Positions 5,151 to 6,992 of a stretch of DNA of 6,992 nt are shown in pieces. The position numbers and the translations under genes are program-made. Below the pieces are notes generated by a model, which saw nothing but the letters and a program-made list of their open reading frames with translations, had not been told where the DNA came from and did not search any database. Source of the DNA: JAKBCQ01 sp021807585 (GTDB taxonomy: Bacteria > Planctomycetota > Planctomycetia > Isosphaerales > Isosphaeraceae); assembly GCA_027325115.1 (NCBI GenBank), contig DAHWFG010000188.1, positions 1 through 6,992 of the forward strand, in the 5' to 3' direction. Position 1 is the stretch's first letter. Each line of letters begins with the position of its first letter.

Positions 5151-6578
5151 ATGGAGATCGCATCCGTGCCGAACTTTGAACCCGTGTTGAGCCGCAATTG
5201 GAGCGTCGCGGATTCGCACACGCTTAAGGTGTACGAATCGCGCGGCGGATATCGCTCGGCCCGCAAGGCGCTCACCGAGCTCGATCCCGACAAGGTTGTG
5301 ACGATCGTCAAAGACTCCGAGCTTCGCGGTCGCGGCGGCGCCGGGTTCCCCTGCGGTATGAAATGGGGCTTCCTCCCCAAAGACCGTAAACAGACGTTGA
5401 TGTGCATCAACGCCGACGAAAGCGAGCCGGCGACGTTTAACAACCGGATTCTTATGGAGAAGGATCCGCATCAGTTGATTGAAGGGATCGTCCTGGGGTG
5501 TTTCGCGACGCGGGCGACGACGGCTTATCTTTATATTCGGTTTGAATATATTCACGCGTTCCGGGTATTGGAGGCGGCGATCGCCGAGGCCCGCGCCGCG
5601 GGTCATTTGGGGAAGGATATTTACGGGTCGGGGTTCGACCTCGAGATCTGGGTTCATCGGGGCGCGGGGGCGTATATTTGCGGCGAGGAGACGGGTTTGA
5701 TCGAAAGCCTTGAGGGGAAAAGGGGTTGGCCGCGGATCAAGCCCCCCTTCCCCGCGGTCGACGGCGCGTTTCATCACCCGACCGTCGTGAACAACGTGGA
5801 AACGCTTTGCTGCGTTCCGCATATCATCGAACGAGGCGCCGATTGGTTCAAATCGATCGGCACGCCCAAAAGTTACGGTCCCAAGCTTTATTGCGTATCG
5901 GGGCACGTGAACAAGCAAACGTGCGTCGAGCTGCCGCTTGGTGTGACGTGTCGCGAGCTGATCGACGTTCACGGCGGCGGCGTTTGGAAGGGTCGAAAGG
6001 CGAAGGCGGCGGTTCCCGGCGGGATCAGCATGGGGCTCCTCTCGGCGTCCGAACTCGACACTCCGCTCGATTTTGAGAGCCTCCGCAAACCCGGTTGCCT
6101 CGGCCTCGGCACCGCCGCGGTGACGGTGATCGACGACCATACGCCGATTATTGATTATTTGTATAATACATCACGCTTTTTCGCTCACGAGAGTTGCGGC
6201 CAATGCACGCCGTGTCGCGAGGGGACGGGTTGGATGTATAAGACGATCAAACGGATCAAGGCCGGGGGGGGGCGGATCGAGGATCTCGATCAGATGGCGA
6301 CGTTTGCGAACAATCTGGGAATCATGCCCGGGACGACGATCTGCGGCCTCGCCGACGGCGCCGCGTGGCCCGTCAAGAATGCGATCGCCAAGTTCCGAAC
6401 CGAGCTTGAAGCGTACATCCGTGCGAATCAGAATCCCGCCCACGCGGTGAAGCCGATTCAGACCGCGATCGCGCAGGGACGCGTCGTCGATCTGTCGGCG
6501 CTCGCGCTTTCGGCGGGATCGGTCGCGGCGCTCTCCTCCAACGATTTACTGTCCGACGGTTCCTCACACGCGCGTTAA
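5151..6578 (+). CDS. nuoF: NADH-quinone oxidoreductase subunit F (51-kDa, FMN and NADH site)
   Basis: The 475-residue subunit oxidises NADH and passes electrons via FMN to [4Fe-4S] cluster N3. The Gly-rich FMN/NADH loop is LRGRGGAGFPCGMKW (59-72). The acidic NADESEP block is at 87-93 and the nucleotide motif GAGAYICGEE at 171-180. N3 ligands are C349, C352 and C355 (in ESCGQCTPCREG) and C398 (in TTICGLADG). Several pocket-lining positions differ from common sequences: GFPC for GFPT, SEPA for SEPG, RFEY for RGEY, and EETG for EETA. The tail after about residue 430 is an Ala/Ser-rich extension of some 45 residues beyond the conserved fold. No Shine-Dalgarno precedes the ATG at 5151. A GTG at 5166 (residue 6) has GGAG nine bases upstream and may be the true start. 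It ends 12 bases before nuoG. Confidence 0.96.
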   Translation: MEIASVPNFEPVLSRNWSVADSHTLKVYESRGGYRSARKALTELDPDKVVTIVKDSELRGRGGAGFPCGMKWGFLPKDRKQTLMCINADESEPATFNNRILMEKDPHQLIEGIVLGCFATRATTAYLYIRFEYIHAFRVLEAAIAEARAAGHLGKDIYGSGFDLEIWVHRGAGAYICGEETGLIESLEGKRGWPRIKPPFPAVDGAFHHPTVVNNVETLCCVPHIIERGADWFKSIGTPKSYGPKLYCVSGHVNKQTCVELPLGVTCRELIDVHGGGVWKGRKAKAAVPGGISMGLLSASELDTPLDFESLRKPGCLGLGTAAVTVIDDHTPIIDYLYNTSRFFAHESCGQCTPCREGTGWMYKTIKRIKAGGGRIEDLDQMATFANNLGIMPGTTICGLADGAAWPVKNAIAKFRTELEAYIRANQNPAHAVKPIQTAIAQGRVVDLSALALSAGSVAALSSNDLLSDGSSHAR

Positions 6579-6590
6579 GGTTTTTAATCG

Positions 6591-6992
6591 ATGACGACGA
6601 TTTACATCGACGGCGACGAGTTCACGTTGGAAAACGGTGAACATATCAACGCGATTCAGGCCGCGGCGCGGTTCGGGATCGAAATCCCCTATTATTGTTG
6701 GCATCCCGCGCTTTCGGTCGTCGCCAATTGCCGGATGTGCGAGGTCGAGGTCGGTTCGCGCGATCCCAAGACGGGGGAGATTCGGATGCTCCCCAAGCTG
6801 GTTCCGGCGTGCCAAACGCCCGCGAAGGATCAGACCGTCTTGATCACGAAAAGTCCCAAGGTGCTCGAGCATCGGCGGATGATTATGGAGTTATTATTGC
6901 TCAATCATCCGCTCGACTGTCCCGTATGCGATCAGGCCGGGGAGTGCGGGCTGCAGGATTTCAGTTATGATCACGGCCGCGACGAGCATCGT
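6591..6992 (+). CDS. nuoG: NADH-quinone oxidoreductase subunit G, N-terminal part
   Basis: The first 134 residues of the large 75-kDa subunit are present, in frame to the window edge. The N-terminal ferredoxin-like domain has the [2Fe-2S] N1b ligands C36, C47, C50 and C74 (in YYCWHPALSVVANCRMCEVEV and VPACQTP). Next come the N5 [4Fe-4S] ligands H106, C110, C113 and C119, in NHPLDCPVCDQAGECGLQD, the unusual one-histidine ligation typical of NuoG. The later N4 ligands and the molybdopterin-oxidoreductase-like domain lie beyond the window. The motifs also resemble NAD-dependent formate dehydrogenase and hydrogenase gamma subunits, but position directly after nuoF in a nuo series makes NuoG the best call. 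The ATG at 6591 has AAGG (6577-6580) overlapping the nuoF stop, ten bases upstream, so translation may be coupled. Confidence 0.95.
   Translation, partial: MTTIYIDGDEFTLENGEHINAIQAAARFGIEIPYYCWHPALSVVANCRMCEVEVGSRDPKTGEIRMLPKLVPACQTPAKDQTVLITKSPKVLEHRRMIMELLLLNHPLDCPVCDQAGECGLQDFSYDHGRDEHR

Noticed and set aside
4833..6140. A 435-codon open frame on the minus strand opposite nuoE end and nuoF
   Set aside because: It lies antisense to the fully convincing nuoF. Its product is Arg/His-rich with no recognisable motif, a common by-product of G+C-rich third positions in the real gene.
6591..6992. Reading this partial gene as an NAD-dependent formate dehydrogenase or hydrogenase subunit
   Set aside because: The ferredoxin-like motifs are shared, but the unbroken nuoA-F order and the 12-base spacing to nuoF make NuoG far more likely.

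Overview
The window holds the front half of a respiratory complex I operon (proton-pumping NADH:quinone oxidoreductase): nuoA, nuoB, nuoC, nuoD, nuoE, nuoF and the first 134 codons of nuoG, all on the + strand in the standard order. One unrelated, low-complexity gene lies upstream. The DNA is G+C-rich (roughly 60% by eye), with G/C-ending codons and mostly weak Shine-Dalgarno sequences. Separate nuoC and nuoD, an unusually long NuoA periplasmic loop, and an Ala/Pro/Ser/Arg-rich neighbour fit a bacterium such as a planctomycete. That assignment is an impression from protein wording, not a demonstrated placement.

Layout. Positions 1-143 may contain the tail of an upstream gene, read in a different frame from the next gene and ending in an ATGA overlap with one of its possible starts. 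Positions 95-1009 encode a 304-residue protein with a charged, probably helical N-terminal segment and a long disordered tail; I do not recognise it. The 213-base gap that follows holds an inverted repeat, a plausible sigma70-type promoter (TTGAGC-16-TATGAT) and a CRP/FNR-like dyad just before nuoA. nuoA and nuoB overlap by 10 bases. nuoB-nuoC (91 bases) and nuoC-nuoD (120 bases) are separated by strongly structured gaps. The second gap contains a G+C hairpin followed by a T-tract, which looks like an intrinsic terminator inside the operon. nuoD and nuoE are 53 bases apart. nuoE-nuoF is separated by 212 non-coding bases. nuoF and nuoG are 12 bases apart, and nuoG runs off the right edge.

How the genes work together. 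NuoE, NuoF and NuoG form the NADH-oxidising module: FMN, and clusters N1a, N3, N1b and N5 visible here. NuoB, NuoC and NuoD form the connecting module that carries electrons through N2 to quinone. NuoA is a small membrane subunit beside the quinone channel. Every cluster ligand expected in the visible parts is present, so a functional enzyme is likely. The other membrane subunits (NuoH, J-N) and NuoI would be expected downstream of the window.

I see no mobile element, CRISPR array, tRNA, rRNA or defence-type system. The coding content is ordinary core metabolism. The points worth a second look are the terminator/attenuator-like structure between nuoC and nuoD, the NuoA loop insertion, unusual residues around the NuoF nucleotide pocket, the CGATCG over-representation, and the regulatory-looking leaders before nuoA and nuoF.
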